DNA of 64,000 bases from Aureibaculum sp. 2308TA14-22 (lineage in GTDB: Bacteria; Bacteroidota; Bacteroidia; Flavobacteriales; Flavobacteriaceae): assembly GCF_040538665.1 (NCBI RefSeq), contig NZ_JBEWXT010000001.1, forward strand, positions 2,568,501 through 2,632,500, in the 5' to 3' direction. A program made the position numbers and the translations under genes. The notes under the pieces are model-generated. The model saw only the letters and a program-made list of their open reading frames with translations, did not search any database and was not told the DNA's origin. Shown piece after piece: positions 54,153 through 63,661 of this stretch; the stretch's first letter is position 1; the number at the start of each line of letters is the position of its first letter.

Positions 54153-55937
54153 ATGTCATCTAAGATTATTGTACTGTTTTTTTTAATATCTTCATTTTGT
54201 ATTGCACAAAATGCAAATTTGGCTAACATGTATTTTGAACGTGGCGACTATGTTCAGGCCGCAGCAATCTACAAAAAACTATATCAGAAAAATGATGTAA
54301 GGCAAGACTATTTTAAACGATTACTCTCCTCTTATCAAGCACTTGAAAAATTTGAAGTAGCTTCTAAATTATTGAGCCAACATCAAAAAAAATTTAGAAG
54401 ACAAAATAATTTATGGGTAGAAATTGGTTATAATTTACAACTGCAAGATAAAACAGAAGAAGCCAAAACGTATTATCAAAAAGCTCTGAAAATTATTGAA
54501 GATGATCCATTTCAAGGAAGTGGTATAGGTCGTGCTTTTGAGCAAAATCATTTAATTGATTATGCTTTGCAATCTTACAAAAAAGCAATGGCCCTTAATC
54601 CTAAATTAAATTTTGATCTTAACGTAGCTTATCTTTATGGTGAAAAAGCGGATATTGAAAATATGTTTGACAGTTACTTAAATCTAGTAGCAAAGAATGA
54701 ACAGTACTATTCAACCGTACAACGATATACAGGTAGATTTATAACTGAAGATAGTGAAGACTCAAACAACAAACTATTTAAAAAACTAGTTTTAAAAAGA
54801 CTTCAAAAAAATCCGAACAACTCATGGAATAAATTATTAAGCTGGCTCTACACTCAGCAAAAAGAATACAATAAAGCCTTGATTCAAGAGAAAGCTCTAT
54901 ACAAAAGAAATGAGGATACACTGTCAAGGATAATTGAATTGGGTGATATTGCTTTTTATGATGAGGATTACACTACAGCAAAAGAAGCATTTACCTATAT
55001 TTTAGAAAATACTAAAGACCCAAATCTAATTTTAAATGCCAATTCTTATTTATTGGAAGTGGCCACAAAATTGGCATCAACCAAGAAGGAAGTTGAAGCT
55101 ATAGAAGAAAAATTTCAAGAATTGTTTTCTGTATATGGTCGTACCAACTCAACCTTGGAATTACAAATGGCCTATGCCGATTTTTTGACATTTACCAAAG
55201 ATGAGCCTGAAAAAGCAATATCCATTTTAAAAGAGGCTTTAACCCAAACAACTTCTGATTATCAACATGGTGATTTTAAACTAAAGCTAGGAGATGTTTT
55301 GGTTTACACCAACAGGTTTAACGAAGCTCTGATTAATTACTCACAAGTTCAAACGGACTTAAAAAACAGTACATTGGCACAAACGGCACGTTTTAAAGTA
55401 GCACAGACTTCTTATTTTAAGGGCGATTTTAAGTGGGCATTATCACAACTTAAAGTGTTGAAAAAGTCAACTTCTCAATTAATTGCAAATGATGCATTGG
55501 AGTTGCATTTATTAATTTCTGACAATATTGTTGGCGACACGCTGCATACTGCTCTTAAAATGTATGCCAAGGCAGATGTATTGGCGTATCAAAACAAAAA
55601 TAAATCTGCAATTGACAGCCTAGATATTGTGCTAAAGAAATTTAAAGGTGGAGCCATTGAAGACGAAGCCCTATACAAACAAGCAAAAATATATACTAAA
55701 ATTAAAAAGTACGATTTGGCCGAAGCTAACTATTTGCAGCTCATTGAATTTGATAAAACGGGCATTTTAGTGGACAATTCCTATTTTAAGTTAGCGGAAC
55801 TTTACAAAAACTACCTCAACAAACCTGATAAAGCCAAAGAAATGTACCAAAAGATTATTTTTGAATACCCAAATAGCATATTTTTGGTTGAGGCAAGAAA
55901 ACAATTTAGGAAGTTAAGAGGAGACATAATCAACTGA
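54153..55937 (+). CDS. exported tetratricopeptide-repeat protein
   Basis: Exported scaffold protein of 594 residues with signal peptide MSSKIIVLFFLISSFCIAQ. The mature part is almost entirely helical TPR repeats, for example NMYFERGDYVQAAAIYKKLY (25-44), EEAKTYYQKALKIIEDD, AEANYLQLIEFDKTGILVD and the last repeat KAKEMYQKIIFEYPNSIFLV. Such proteins mediate protein-protein contacts in the periplasm or at the outer membrane. No partner can be named; the next genes are an uncharacterised DUF4286 gene and rsmA. Confidence 0.88.
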   Translation: MSSKIIVLFFLISSFCIAQNANLANMYFERGDYVQAAAIYKKLYQKNDVRQDYFKRLLSSYQALEKFEVASKLLSQHQKKFRRQNNLWVEIGYNLQLQDKTEEAKTYYQKALKIIEDDPFQGSGIGRAFEQNHLIDYALQSYKKAMALNPKLNFDLNVAYLYGEKADIENMFDSYLNLVAKNEQYYSTVQRYTGRFITEDSEDSNNKLFKKLVLKRLQKNPNNSWNKLLSWLYTQQKEYNKALIQEKALYKRNEDTLSRIIELGDIAFYDEDYTTAKEAFTYILENTKDPNLILNANSYLLEVATKLASTKKEVEAIEEKFQELFSVYGRTNSTLELQMAYADFLTFTKDEPEKAISILKEALTQTTSDYQHGDFKLKLGDVLVYTNRFNEALINYSQVQTDLKNSTLAQTARFKVAQTSYFKGDFKWALSQLKVLKKSTSQLIANDALELHLLISDNIVGDTLHTALKMYAKADVLAYQNKNKSAIDSLDIVLKKFKGGAIEDEALYKQAKIYTKIKKYDLAEANYLQLIEFDKTGILVDNSYFKLAELYKNYLNKPDKAKEMYQKIIFEYPNSIFLVEARKQFRKLRGDIIN

Positions 55938-55953
55938 TGTTGATAAATCTCAA

Positions 55954-56009
55954 TCCCGATAGTTATCGGGACAAATAACAAATTCCAATGATTCCGGTAA
56001 TTGGAATTT
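55954..56009. repeat. palindromic intergenic repeat pair between TPR and DUF4286 genes
   Basis: TCCCGATAGTTATCGGGA (55954-55971) is an 18-base near-perfect palindrome. It is followed by AAATTCCAAT (55980-55989), which pairs exactly with ATTGGAATTT (56000-56009). The first element recurs at 63414-63431. It could act as a terminator-like structure as well as being a dispersed repeat. Confidence 0.65.
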
Positions 56010-56038
56010 AGAATTTTAATAATTGAATTTTTTAACAT

Positions 56039-56368
56039 ATGTACATCTATAACGTAACCGTAAATATTGACGAATCCGTAGAGCTAAAATGGCTCAATTG
56101 GATGCAGAACGAACATATACCCCAAATGCTGGACACCGGTAAGTTTTTTGAGGCAAAAATGTGTCAGGTAATGGTAGAAGAAGATATGGGCGGTGTTACC
56201 TATTCTGTGCAATATACCACTGAGGATAAAGAAACCTTAGAGAGATATTATAAAGAAAATGCAGATCAGCTTAGACAAGAGGCTGTTAAATTATTTGGCA
56301 ATAAGTTTGTCGCTTTTAGAACAGAATTAAAAGTGGTTAATCACGTTAAAAATTTTATTAAATCGTAA
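56039..56368 (+). CDS. DUF4286-family protein
   Basis: Small cytoplasmic protein of 109 residues, DUF4286, from ATG 56039 (MYIYNVTVNIDESVELKWLN). It looks like a ferredoxin-like alpha/beta fold, with the family core EHIPQMLDTGKFFEAKMCQV and TYSVQYTTEDKETLERYY. The family has no known function but is often next to rsmA in Bacteroidota, and here it is only 9 bp upstream of rsmA, suggesting cotranscription. Confidence 0.85.
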   Translation: MYIYNVTVNIDESVELKWLNWMQNEHIPQMLDTGKFFEAKMCQVMVEEDMGGVTYSVQYTTEDKETLERYYKENADQLRQEAVKLFGNKFVAFRTELKVVNHVKNFIKS

Positions 56369-56377
56369 AATGTATTA

Positions 56378-57154
56378 ATGTCGGTAAGAGCAAAAAAACA
56401 TTTAGGCCAACACTTTTTAAAAGATGAAAACATAGCAAAAAAAATTGCTGATACACTTACCGAAACCAAATACGATACCGTTTTAGAAATAGGTCCTGGA
56501 ATGGGCGTACTGACCAAATATTTACTCCAAAAAGACCTAACAACCTATGTTATTGAAATTGATTCAGAATCGGTAGAATATCTAGAAGCCCATTATCTCA
56601 ATTTAGCAAGCCGAATCATTTCAAAAGATTTTTTAAAAACAGACATCAGTACGCTATTTGCTGACACACAGTTTGCCATCATAGGTAATTTTCCATATAA
56701 TATATCTTCGCAAATTGTTTTTAAAACATTAGAAAATAGAAATCAGATTCCTGAATTATGTGGTATGTTTCAAAAGGAAGTTGCTCAACGTATTGCTGAA
56801 AAACCAGGAAGTAAAGCCTATGGAATATTATCTGTATTAACACAAGCATTTTATGATGCCGAATATTTATTTACTGTTCCACCAAGTGTTTTTAATCCGT
56901 CACCAAAAGTAGATTCGGGGGTCATCAGATTGATACGTAAGGAAAATTATGCACTGCCCGTAGATGAAAAATTATTTTTCAAGGTAGTAAAAACCGCTTT
57001 TAACCAGCGAAGAAAAACCATCCGTAACAGTTTAAAATCATTGAATTTATCAGATAAATTAAGAGAAGATACTATATTTGCCAAACGCCCTGAACAATTA
57101 TCTGTTCAAGAGTTTATAAATCTTACTAAAAGCATAGCCAAAGATGCCATTTGA
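56378..57154 (+). CDS. rsmA: 16S rRNA (adenine(1518)-N6/adenine(1519)-N6)-dimethyltransferase
   Basis: Dimethylates two adjacent adenines in the 3' end hairpin of 16S rRNA during 30S assembly; 258 residues. The SAM-binding motif I is EIGPGMG (37-43), motif IV is NFPYN (104-108), and the opening [11 protein letters not shown] is typical. The C-terminal substrate-binding part carries [15 protein letters not shown]. Its last 11 bases overlap the mgtE start, so translation is coupled. Confidence 0.97.
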   Translation: MSVRAKKHLGQHFLKDENIAKKIADTLTETKYDTVLEIGPGMGVLTKYLLQKDLTTYVIEIDSESVEYLEAHYLNLASRIISKDFLKTDISTLFADTQFAIIGNFPYNISSQIVFKTLENRNQIPELCGMFQKEVAQRIAEKPGSKAYGILSVLTQAFYDAEYLFTVPPSVFNPSPKVDSGVIRLIRKENYALPVDEKLFFKVVKTAFNQRRKTIRNSLKSLNLSDKLREDTIFAKRPEQLSVQEFINLTKSIAKDAI

Positions 57155-58493
57155 AATTACAGATGAACTAATCGAACAAATTCAAAAGCTTATCTTAAAT
57201 CAAGATGACAAGGCTATTTTGGGTTTGTTGGCAGATGAGCATCACGCCGATATTGCCGAATTGCTCGAGGATCTAACGCTAGATGAGGCCACCTACATTA
57301 TTAAATTACTGGATAGTGAGCTGACTTCCGACATTTTGGTGGAAATGGACGAAGATGATCGTGAAAAAGTGCTAAAAAACCTTTCAGCGAAAGAGATTGC
57401 CAAAGAATTAGAGGAACTCGATACCGATGATGCCGCCGATATGGTTGCCGAACTTCCCGAGGAGCGTCAAGAAAAAGTGATTTCAAAGATTGAAGATGAA
57501 GAACATAAATCTGAAATTGAAGAGCTTTTAAACTATGAAAAAGATACTGCAGGTGGTTTAATGGCCAAGGAACTGGTCAAGGTTTATGAAACTTGGACCG
57601 TTGCCGGATGTTTACGAAGAATCAGGGGCCAGGCCAAAGACGTAAAGAGGGTACACTCCATTTACGTGGTCAATAAGGAAGAGCAATTGATTGGTCGTCT
57701 TTCTTTACGAGATTTAATCACCGCTAAAAATGAACAAAAAATAGCGGATATTTATATTTCAAATGTTGATTCAGTACATGTAAATGATGATGATGAAGAA
57801 GTTGCAAAAGTTATGGCCAAATACGATTTAGAGGCCGTGCCTGTTGTTGATGATGACAATACACTATTAGGAAGAATTACTATTGATGATATTGTTGACG
57901 TTTTAAAAGAAGAAGCAGACAAAGATTATCAGTTAGCCGCGGGTATTACGCAAGAAGTTGAGGCCGATGATAGTATTTTTGAACTCTCAAAAGCTCGTTT
58001 GCCCTGGTTGATTTTAGGTCTTATTGGCGGTTTGGGATCTGTTGTAATAATGGAAGGTTTTGAAAATGCACTATCAAAATACAAAGAACTTTTCTTTTTT
58101 ACACCTTTAATTGCTGCCATGGCAGGAAATGTAGGTGTACAATCTTCAGCAATTATTGTACAGGGTCTAGCTAATGATAACGTAAAAGGAAGTTTACTAA
58201 ATAGGCTCTTAAAAGAAGTTGGATTGAGTTTAATAAGTGGTGTAGTGTTGGGCATATTGGTAATTATTGCAGGTTTTTTCATGCAACTTGAAATACGTTT
58301 TAGCATTACCATTGCAATTTCTATGATGTGTGTAATTATTGTTGCCGCCTTGGTGGGTACTTTTGTCCCAATAATTTTAAACAAAAGAGGTGTTGACCCT
58401 GCCATTGCTACAGGTCCGTTTATTACTACCAGTAATGATATTTTTGGCATTTTCCTTTTCTTTTATATCGCAAAGCTTATGCTTGGGTTTTAA
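57144..58493 (+). CDS. mgtE: magnesium transporter MgtE
   Basis: Inner-membrane magnesium channel with a magnesium-sensing cytoplasmic part, 449 residues. The N domain (about 1-125, [20 protein letters not shown]) is followed by two CBS domains (about 130-250). Five membrane helices follow (about 280-449), with the selectivity-region sequences [20 protein letters not shown] and [19 protein letters not shown]. It starts inside rsmA (57144) and is the last gene of the DUF4286-rsmA-mgtE run. Confidence 0.96.
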   Translation: MPFEITDELIEQIQKLILNQDDKAILGLLADEHHADIAELLEDLTLDEATYIIKLLDSELTSDILVEMDEDDREKVLKNLSAKEIAKELEELDTDDAADMVAELPEERQEKVISKIEDEEHKSEIEELLNYEKDTAGGLMAKELVKVYETWTVAGCLRRIRGQAKDVKRVHSIYVVNKEEQLIGRLSLRDLITAKNEQKIADIYISNVDSVHVNDDDEEVAKVMAKYDLEAVPVVDDDNTLLGRITIDDIVDVLKEEADKDYQLAAGITQEVEADDSIFELSKARLPWLILGLIGGLGSVVIMEGFENALSKYKELFFFTPLIAAMAGNVGVQSSAIIVQGLANDNVKGSLLNRLLKEVGLSLISGVVLGILVIIAGFFMQLEIRFSITIAISMMCVIIVAALVGTFVPIILNKRGVDPAIATGPFITTSNDIFGIFLFFYIAKLMLGF

Positions 58494-58530
58494 GAACTAA
58501 TAAAAAGAAGCTGCATCACTTATTTTTCAT

Positions 58531-58538
58531 TATTTTTG
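58531..58538 (+). promoter_or_regulatory. -7 promoter element for glnS
   Basis: TATTTTTG matches TAnnTTTG, 18 bases upstream of the glnS ATG in the 63-bp gap after mgtE. Confidence 0.5.
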
Positions 58539-58556
58539 CTCTTCAAATTCTAATTA

Positions 58557-60677
58557 ATGTCTGAAGAAAAAAAATCGCTTAATTTTTTAGAACAAATTGT
58601 AGAAGAAGATTTGGCAAATGGTCTTGATAAAGACAAATTGCGTTTTCGGTTTCCGCCAGAGCCTAATGGGTATCTGCACATTGGCCACGCTGCATCCATT
58701 TGTTTGAATTTTGGGTTGGGGCTAACCTATAACGCTCCAGTAAACCTACGTTTTGATGATACCAATCCCGCCAAAGAGGAACAGGAATATGTAGATGCTA
58801 TAAAAAAAGATATACAATGGTTAGGCTTTCAGTGGGCAAATGAATTGTATTCTTCAGATTATTTTCAGCAATTGTATGATTGGGCTATAGAATTGATAAA
58901 AAAAGGTTCAGCTTATGTTGATGACCAATCTTCTGCTACAATAGCGGAACAAAAAGGTACACCAACTGAAGCCGGAACTAACAGTCCGAACAGAGACAGA
59001 CCTATTGAAGATAACTTAGCACTTTTCGAAAAAATGAAAAATGGTGAATTTCCAGAAGGTTCCCATGTGTTACGTGCAAAGATAGATATGACATCTCCAA
59101 ACATGCACATGCGTGACCCCATTTTATATCGTGTTTTGAATAAAAAGCATCATAGAACCGGAACTATATGGAGCATTTACCCAATGTACGATTGGGCTCA
59201 TGGACAATCAGATTATATCGAGCAAATTTCGCATTCGTTATGTACGCTGGAATTTAAAAGCCATAGACCACTTTATGATTGGTGTTTAGATCAAGTGTGT
59301 TCTGGTGATGATTTACGTCCAAAACAACGTGAATTTGCCCGTCGAAATTTGAGCTATACCGTAATGAGCAAACGTAAACTCTTACAATTGGTAGAAGAGG
59401 GTCATGTAAATGGCTGGGATGACCCTAGAATGCCTACTATTTCTGGATTGCGAAGAAGAGGCTATACACCAAATGCTATTAAACAATTTAGCGAAGTTTC
59501 AGGAATATCGAAACGTGATAATGTTACTGATGTAGCTTTATTGGAATTTTGCATCAAAGACGATTTGAACAAAACTGCACCTCGTGTTATGGCAGTATTG
59601 AATCCTATAAAGGTAGTGATTACCAATTATCCAGAAGGAAAAGAAGAATTTATTGATGCATCATACAATGACTATGCAGAGGGTTTTGGTAGTAGAGAAG
59701 TTCCTTTTTCAAGGGAACTATTTATTGAAAAAGAAGACTTTAGAGAAGAAGCTAATAAAAAGTTCTTCCGGCTAAAATTAGGTAAAGAAGTACGATTAAA
59801 AAATGCATATATCATAAAAGCGGAATCTGTTGTAAAAGATGAAAACGGCGAAATAACCGAAATACATTGCAATTACGATCCGTTGAGCAAAAGTGGTAGC
59901 GGCACAGAAGAAAGCAAACGTAAAGTGAAAGGCACTTTGCATTGGGTCTCTGTACCTCATGCGGTGAAAGCCGAAGTACGATTGTATGACAGGCTATTTA
60001 GTGATGAAGCTCCAGATAGTCATAAAGACAAAGATTTTAAAGAGTTTATCAATCCAAATTCATTGGAAGTTATAAATGCTTTTGTAGAACCGAGTTTACA
60101 ATCGGCAAAAGTTTTGGACAGGTTCCAATTTCAACGTTTAGGCTATTTTTGTGTGGATGATGATAGTACGGCTGAGCATTTAGTGTTTAATAGAACTGTA
60201 CCTTTAAATGATAGTTGGGCGAAAATAGAACAAAAAGACAAAAGTGAAAAACCTATAACTAATAAAAATATTGATGATTTATTAGCTCTTTCTAGCAAAT
60301 ATTTAAAGTCAAAAGAGAAAAATCAGAGATTAGATTTATTAGATCAGATGTCTGAATTAAGCAAAAATGTTGAATTACAAGACTTGCTTGATGTTTTGAA
60401 AACTGCCATTAGCAATAAAGAATATTTTACTTATTTAATTACCTTCAATAAATCAAATATTTTAGTGCGTTTGAACAAGGAATATTCTGATACAGTGACA
60501 GAATTTATAGGTTATGCCTTAAAAATGAAAAATTCTTATGTTCGATATCAAGCAGTAGATTTTATTAATAATAATCGTGATTTTAAATATAAATTTATCA
60601 CACTTCTAAAAAAAATGGAAGTAGAAGAAAAAAACTCAACCATTTCTGAGCGATTAAAACTTGTTTTAAATGAGTAA
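58557..60677 (+). CDS. glnS: glutaminyl-tRNA synthetase with C-terminal extension
   Basis: Class I synthetase charging tRNA-Gln, 706 residues. The HIGH motif lies in PPEPNGYLHIGH (41-44) and the KMSKS-like motif is VMSKRKL (269-275). The anticodon-binding beta barrels run to about residue 555. Beyond this, residues about 560-706 are a lysine-rich, helical extension (for example LLALSSKYLKSKEKNQRLDL and LQDLLDVLKTAISNKEYF). Many Bacteroidota enzymes are annotated as fused to a YqeY domain, but I cannot confirm YqeY motifs here. Such a tail may help bind tRNA-Gln. Confidence 0.95.
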   Translation: MSEEKKSLNFLEQIVEEDLANGLDKDKLRFRFPPEPNGYLHIGHAASICLNFGLGLTYNAPVNLRFDDTNPAKEEQEYVDAIKKDIQWLGFQWANELYSSDYFQQLYDWAIELIKKGSAYVDDQSSATIAEQKGTPTEAGTNSPNRDRPIEDNLALFEKMKNGEFPEGSHVLRAKIDMTSPNMHMRDPILYRVLNKKHHRTGTIWSIYPMYDWAHGQSDYIEQISHSLCTLEFKSHRPLYDWCLDQVCSGDDLRPKQREFARRNLSYTVMSKRKLLQLVEEGHVNGWDDPRMPTISGLRRRGYTPNAIKQFSEVSGISKRDNVTDVALLEFCIKDDLNKTAPRVMAVLNPIKVVITNYPEGKEEFIDASYNDYAEGFGSREVPFSRELFIEKEDFREEANKKFFRLKLGKEVRLKNAYIIKAESVVKDENGEITEIHCNYDPLSKSGSGTEESKRKVKGTLHWVSVPHAVKAEVRLYDRLFSDEAPDSHKDKDFKEFINPNSLEVINAFVEPSLQSAKVLDRFQFQRLGYFCVDDDSTAEHLVFNRTVPLNDSWAKIEQKDKSEKPITNKNIDDLLALSSKYLKSKEKNQRLDLLDQMSELSKNVELQDLLDVLKTAISNKEYFTYLITFNKSNILVRLNKEYSDTVTEFIGYALKMKNSYVRYQAVDFINNNRDFKYKFITLLKKMEVEEKNSTISERLKLVLNE

Positions 60678-60729
60678 ATCTGGAATTTAAGATTTAATTT
60701 CTACCAATGCTATCACAATTAATGTTTCG

Positions 60730-61707
60730 ATGAAAATCATAGAACAAATAAAGCTTCCCATTAAAGCGGAAATGGAATTCTTTGAAGATAAATTCAAAGC
60801 TTCTATGATTTCTAATGTCCCTTTATTAAACAGAATTACTCACTTTATAATCAATAGAAAAGGCAAACAAATGCGGCCTATGTTTGTTTTTCTGGTGGCT
60901 AAAATGGTTTCTGGTGGTAAGGTTAACGACCGTACTTACCGTGGGGCTTCATGTATTGAATTGATTCATACGGCAACTTTGGTGCACGATGATGTGGTAG
61001 ATGACAGTAACCGACGTCGTGGATTTTTCTCGATTAACGCTTTATGGAAAAATAAAATTGCGGTTTTGGTTGGCGATTTTTTATTATCAAAAGGTGTTTT
61101 ACTTTCTATAGATCATGGTGATTTTGACATTTTAAAACTAATTTCTGTAGCTGTACGTGAAATGAGCGAAGGCGAACTGTTACAGATCGAAAAAGCCAGA
61201 AAATTAGATATAACAGAGGATGTCTATTTTGAAATTATCCGCCAAAAAACAGCAACATTAATTGCTGCTTGTTGCGGTATTGGTGCCACATCCGTAAATG
61301 CTACACAGGAAGAAGTTCAAAAAATGCGAAAGTTTGGCGAAATTATAGGTATAGCTTTTCAAATAAAAGATGATCTTTTTGATTATTCTGAAGCAAAAAT
61401 TGGTAAGCCAACTGGTATAGACATCAAAGAACAAAAAATGACCTTACCGCTAATTTACACGTTGAACAATTGCTCTGAGCGAAATAAAAAATGGCTCATC
61501 AATTCAGTTAAAAATAAAAACAAGGATAAAAAACGTGTAAAAGAAGTTATCGCCTTTGTAAAGGATAATGGTGGTATTGAATATACCATCCAAAAAATGA
61601 AAGATTATCACGAAGAAGCTATGTCTATTTTAAATTCGTACCCTGATTCTGAATATAAAAAATCGTTAACCGAAATGGTTAATTATGTGATAGAAAGGAA
61701 GATATGA
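60730..61707 (+). CDS. polyprenyl diphosphate synthase
   Basis: Trans-prenyltransferase of 325 residues that extends isopentenyl units into a long polyprenyl diphosphate, probably the side chain of menaquinone. The first aspartate-rich motif is LVHDDVVDD (DDxxD at 87-91) and the second is QIKDDLFDYS. The KGKQMRPMFVFLVAKM stretch near residues 44-59 fits the family. Octaprenyl or similar chain length is a guess. It follows glnS by 52 bp without a clear promoter. Confidence 0.93.
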   Translation: MKIIEQIKLPIKAEMEFFEDKFKASMISNVPLLNRITHFIINRKGKQMRPMFVFLVAKMVSGGKVNDRTYRGASCIELIHTATLVHDDVVDDSNRRRGFFSINALWKNKIAVLVGDFLLSKGVLLSIDHGDFDILKLISVAVREMSEGELLQIEKARKLDITEDVYFEIIRQKTATLIAACCGIGATSVNATQEEVQKMRKFGEIIGIAFQIKDDLFDYSEAKIGKPTGIDIKEQKMTLPLIYTLNNCSERNKKWLINSVKNKNKDKKRVKEVIAFVKDNGGIEYTIQKMKDYHEEAMSILNSYPDSEYKKSLTEMVNYVIERKI

Positions 61708-61869
61708 TTAACTCCCGCACTTTTGCAACAGTAGCTTCACCTAGAAATAAAAATTATCAATTTTCTAAAAAATAATTCGTTTTTTTAATAATTTGGAATG
61801 AAAATTGATGCCTTTCCATCAATTGCTGCTAAGAAAAGAAACATCCTTTACTAAATTAAAAATATTCTT

Positions 61870-62784
61870 ATGCGAAAAATCATGTTTTTGTTTTTAGCAA
61901 CAATTTGTTTAAATTGTAATGACTTAGAATTTTCAGGAAATAATGAAATAAATGACGATAGCGAGTTTATTATAGATCCAGAAAATCAAAATTTTGGAGC
62001 AGAAGGTTCATTTTGTTATGGATTTTCGGAACCGACTACAGGCAACAAAGCAACTATTGATATTCCATCGGAATTTCCAGAATCAGTTGATCTTTCCTCT
62101 TTTTTACCACCTGTTGGCAATCAAGGTAAACAAGGCTCATGTGTTGCTTGGGCAACTGGTTATTATCTTAAAGGGTATCAAGAAAATGTTGAAGACACCA
62201 ATAGCGGTATTCCAAACCCTAATAATTTATTGAGTCCCGCATTTATTTACAATCAAATTAAAGTAGCAGATTGCAGCAGTGGCTCTCAAATACCAAGTGC
62301 CTTAGAGCTTATTTTTGATACAGGAATAGTTACGCTAAACGAAATGCCTTACAATGAAAATGAGTGTGACATACAACCCACTGAAACACAAGTTAACCTA
62401 GCAGAAGAGAATAAAATAACTTCATTTTCTTATTTGGATGGCAGTACGTTATTTGATCAAGCTAAGGCTTTCTTAAATAATAATCAACCTATAGTCATTG
62501 CTATTTCTATTGATAGAAATCATTTTGGAAAAATAGATGCTAATGGAGATGCCGTTTACCGAGAATTTGAAACCGCTGACGGAGCACATGCCATGTTGGT
62601 TGTTGGTTATAATGATACAAAAAATGCGTTTAAAGTAGTAAATTCTTGGGGGACCAGCTGGGGCAATAACGGGTTTGTATGGATAGACTACAAAGCTTTT
62701 CAAGAAGTTTTGGACGCTGACTCTGATTTCAAAATTTTATGTGAAGCTTGGGTTGCTGAAGATGAAGTTCCTGCAAGTAGTTAA
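61870..62784 (+). CDS. C1-family (papain-like) cysteine protease lipoprotein
   Basis: Lipoprotein of 304 residues with lipobox CLNC (C16) and a short linker. It is a papain-fold peptidase with C91 as nucleophile (VGNQGKQGSCVAWATGYY; oxyanion Gln Q85, six residues before the cysteine), H240 (DGAHAMLVVGYND) and N258 (VNSWGTSWGNNGF). The mature fold resembles bacterial C1 peptidases without a large propeptide. It probably cleaves proteins or peptides at the envelope. Its stop shares TTAA with the stop of the convergent sigZ (62781-62784). Confidence 0.92.
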   Translation: MRKIMFLFLATICLNCNDLEFSGNNEINDDSEFIIDPENQNFGAEGSFCYGFSEPTTGNKATIDIPSEFPESVDLSSFLPPVGNQGKQGSCVAWATGYYLKGYQENVEDTNSGIPNPNNLLSPAFIYNQIKVADCSSGSQIPSALELIFDTGIVTLNEMPYNENECDIQPTETQVNLAEENKITSFSYLDGSTLFDQAKAFLNNNQPIVIAISIDRNHFGKIDANGDAVYREFETADGAHAMLVVGYNDTKNAFKVVNSWGTSWGNNGFVWIDYKAFQEVLDADSDFKILCEAWVAEDEVPASS

Positions 62785-63350
62785 CTACAGACTTTACAGT
62801 CTTCTTTACTTTTAATTTCTCCAACCAATTTACCTTTTTCATTTAATTGGTAACCGCAACAATCCATAAAGCCTTGAGCAATCATTTTCCTGGCTCGCTG
62901 TATTTGCGATTTTACAGTTGGCAATGGCAACTTTAAAATTTCAGCTATTTCCTGTTGTTTATAGCCTTGTATGTCCGACATAAACAAAGGGTCTCTATAT
63001 TTTTTATCCAAGCTTTTAACAATTCCGTACAAACAATCATGTTCGGTATGTTCATAAAAGTCAGCAGTTTGATTGTCGAAATCTTCAATATCTTTTTTTG
63101 CAATATTGTCATCAAGCGTAACATGATTTTTTTTGGTCGCTCTAAAATAATCCATGACGGTATTATTTGCTACTGTAAATAACCACGATTTTATTTTAGT
63201 AAGATCCTGTACATTGGAAATTTTGGTATGTACTTTTATAAAGATTTCTTGCAACAAATCGTCCGTAATCGTTTCGTCCTTGGTTTTGGAAAGAATAAAA
63301 CGCTGTACATCATCTGAGTAGGTTTTCCAAATTGTATTCGTTTCTTTCAT
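62781..63350 (-). CDS. sigZ: RNA polymerase sigma factor SigZ
   Basis: ECF-type sigma factor of 189 residues. Region 2 (about 8-75, SWLFTVANNTVMDYFR) is followed by region 4 (about 105-155, QEIAEILKLPLPTVKSQIQRARK). The C-terminal tail DCCGYQLNEKGKLVGE... holds four cysteines (C164, C165, C185, C188) and may bind metal or sense redox state. No anti-sigma factor gene is adjacent. Upstream on the same strand lies the cysteine-rich peptide gene at 63493-63594, an appealing partner. The regulon is unknown. Confidence 0.93.
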   Translation of the reverse strand: MKETNTIWKTYSDDVQRFILSKTKDETITDDLLQEIFIKVHTKISNVQDLTKIKSWLFTVANNTVMDYFRATKKNHVTLDDNIAKKDIEDFDNQTADFYEHTEHDCLYGIVKSLDKKYRDPLFMSDIQGYKQQEIAEILKLPLPTVKSQIQRARKMIAQGFMDCCGYQLNEKGKLVGEIKSKEDCKVCS

Positions 63351-63400
63351 TAGGTCTTCTCAATTTTATTTCTTTTGAAAATTAAGTTTTAATCACATAA

Positions 63401-63460
63401 AAACCCCTCCGCCTCCCGATAGCTATCGGGACGGCACCTCCCCTTGAAAAAAGGGGAGGA
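63401..63460. repeat. palindromic repeat with GGGGAGG hairpin, upstream of sigZ
   Basis: TCCCGATAGCTATCGGGA (63414-63431), a perfect palindrome, is followed by CCTCCCC (63437-63443) and GGGGAGG (63453-63459), which can pair around TTGAAAAAA. CCCCTCC at 63404-63410 could compete for the same GGGGAGG. The palindrome recurs with one mismatch at 55954-55971. On the minus strand the whole structure ends in a short T run, so it may also terminate transcription between the Cys-rich gene and sigZ. Confidence 0.7.
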
Positions 63461-63492
63461 TTTTCGTTATTCCAATTAAATTTCTTCTGCGA

Positions 63493-63594
63493 TTAACAAT
63501 TACAACCAGAACAGCTACAATTTTCGCAAGTACAATTGGCACAAGTTCCATTTTTACATCCTTCGCAGTTGCAAGTACATGTTGTATTTTTCAT
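63493..63594 (-). CDS. metallothionein-like Cys-rich peptide, 33 aa
   Basis: Open frame from ATG 63594 to TAA 63493, encoding 33 residues: MKNTTCTCNCEGCKNGTCAN and then CTCENCSCSGCNC. Eleven of 33 residues are cysteine (6, 8, 10, 13, 18, 21, 23, 26, 28, 31, 33), with repeated CxC and CxxC spacing. This is the composition of a metallothionein and would bind zinc, copper or cadmium in the cytoplasm. No signal peptide is present. It lies 143 bp upstream of sigZ on the same strand. No database name can be given. Confidence 0.7.
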   Translation of the reverse strand: MKNTTCTCNCEGCKNGTCANCTCENCSCSGCNC

Positions 63595-63661
63595 AATAGT
63601 TGTTTTAAATTAAATTTCAATTACACCCATAAGACGTAAAACGGTAAAAAAAGATGCAGTT

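Noticed and set aside
57929-58450. 173-codon open frame on the minus strand antisense to mgtE
   Set aside because: It is composed of residues expected from reading the opposite strand of a membrane protein, has no upstream signals, and mgtE is unmistakable.
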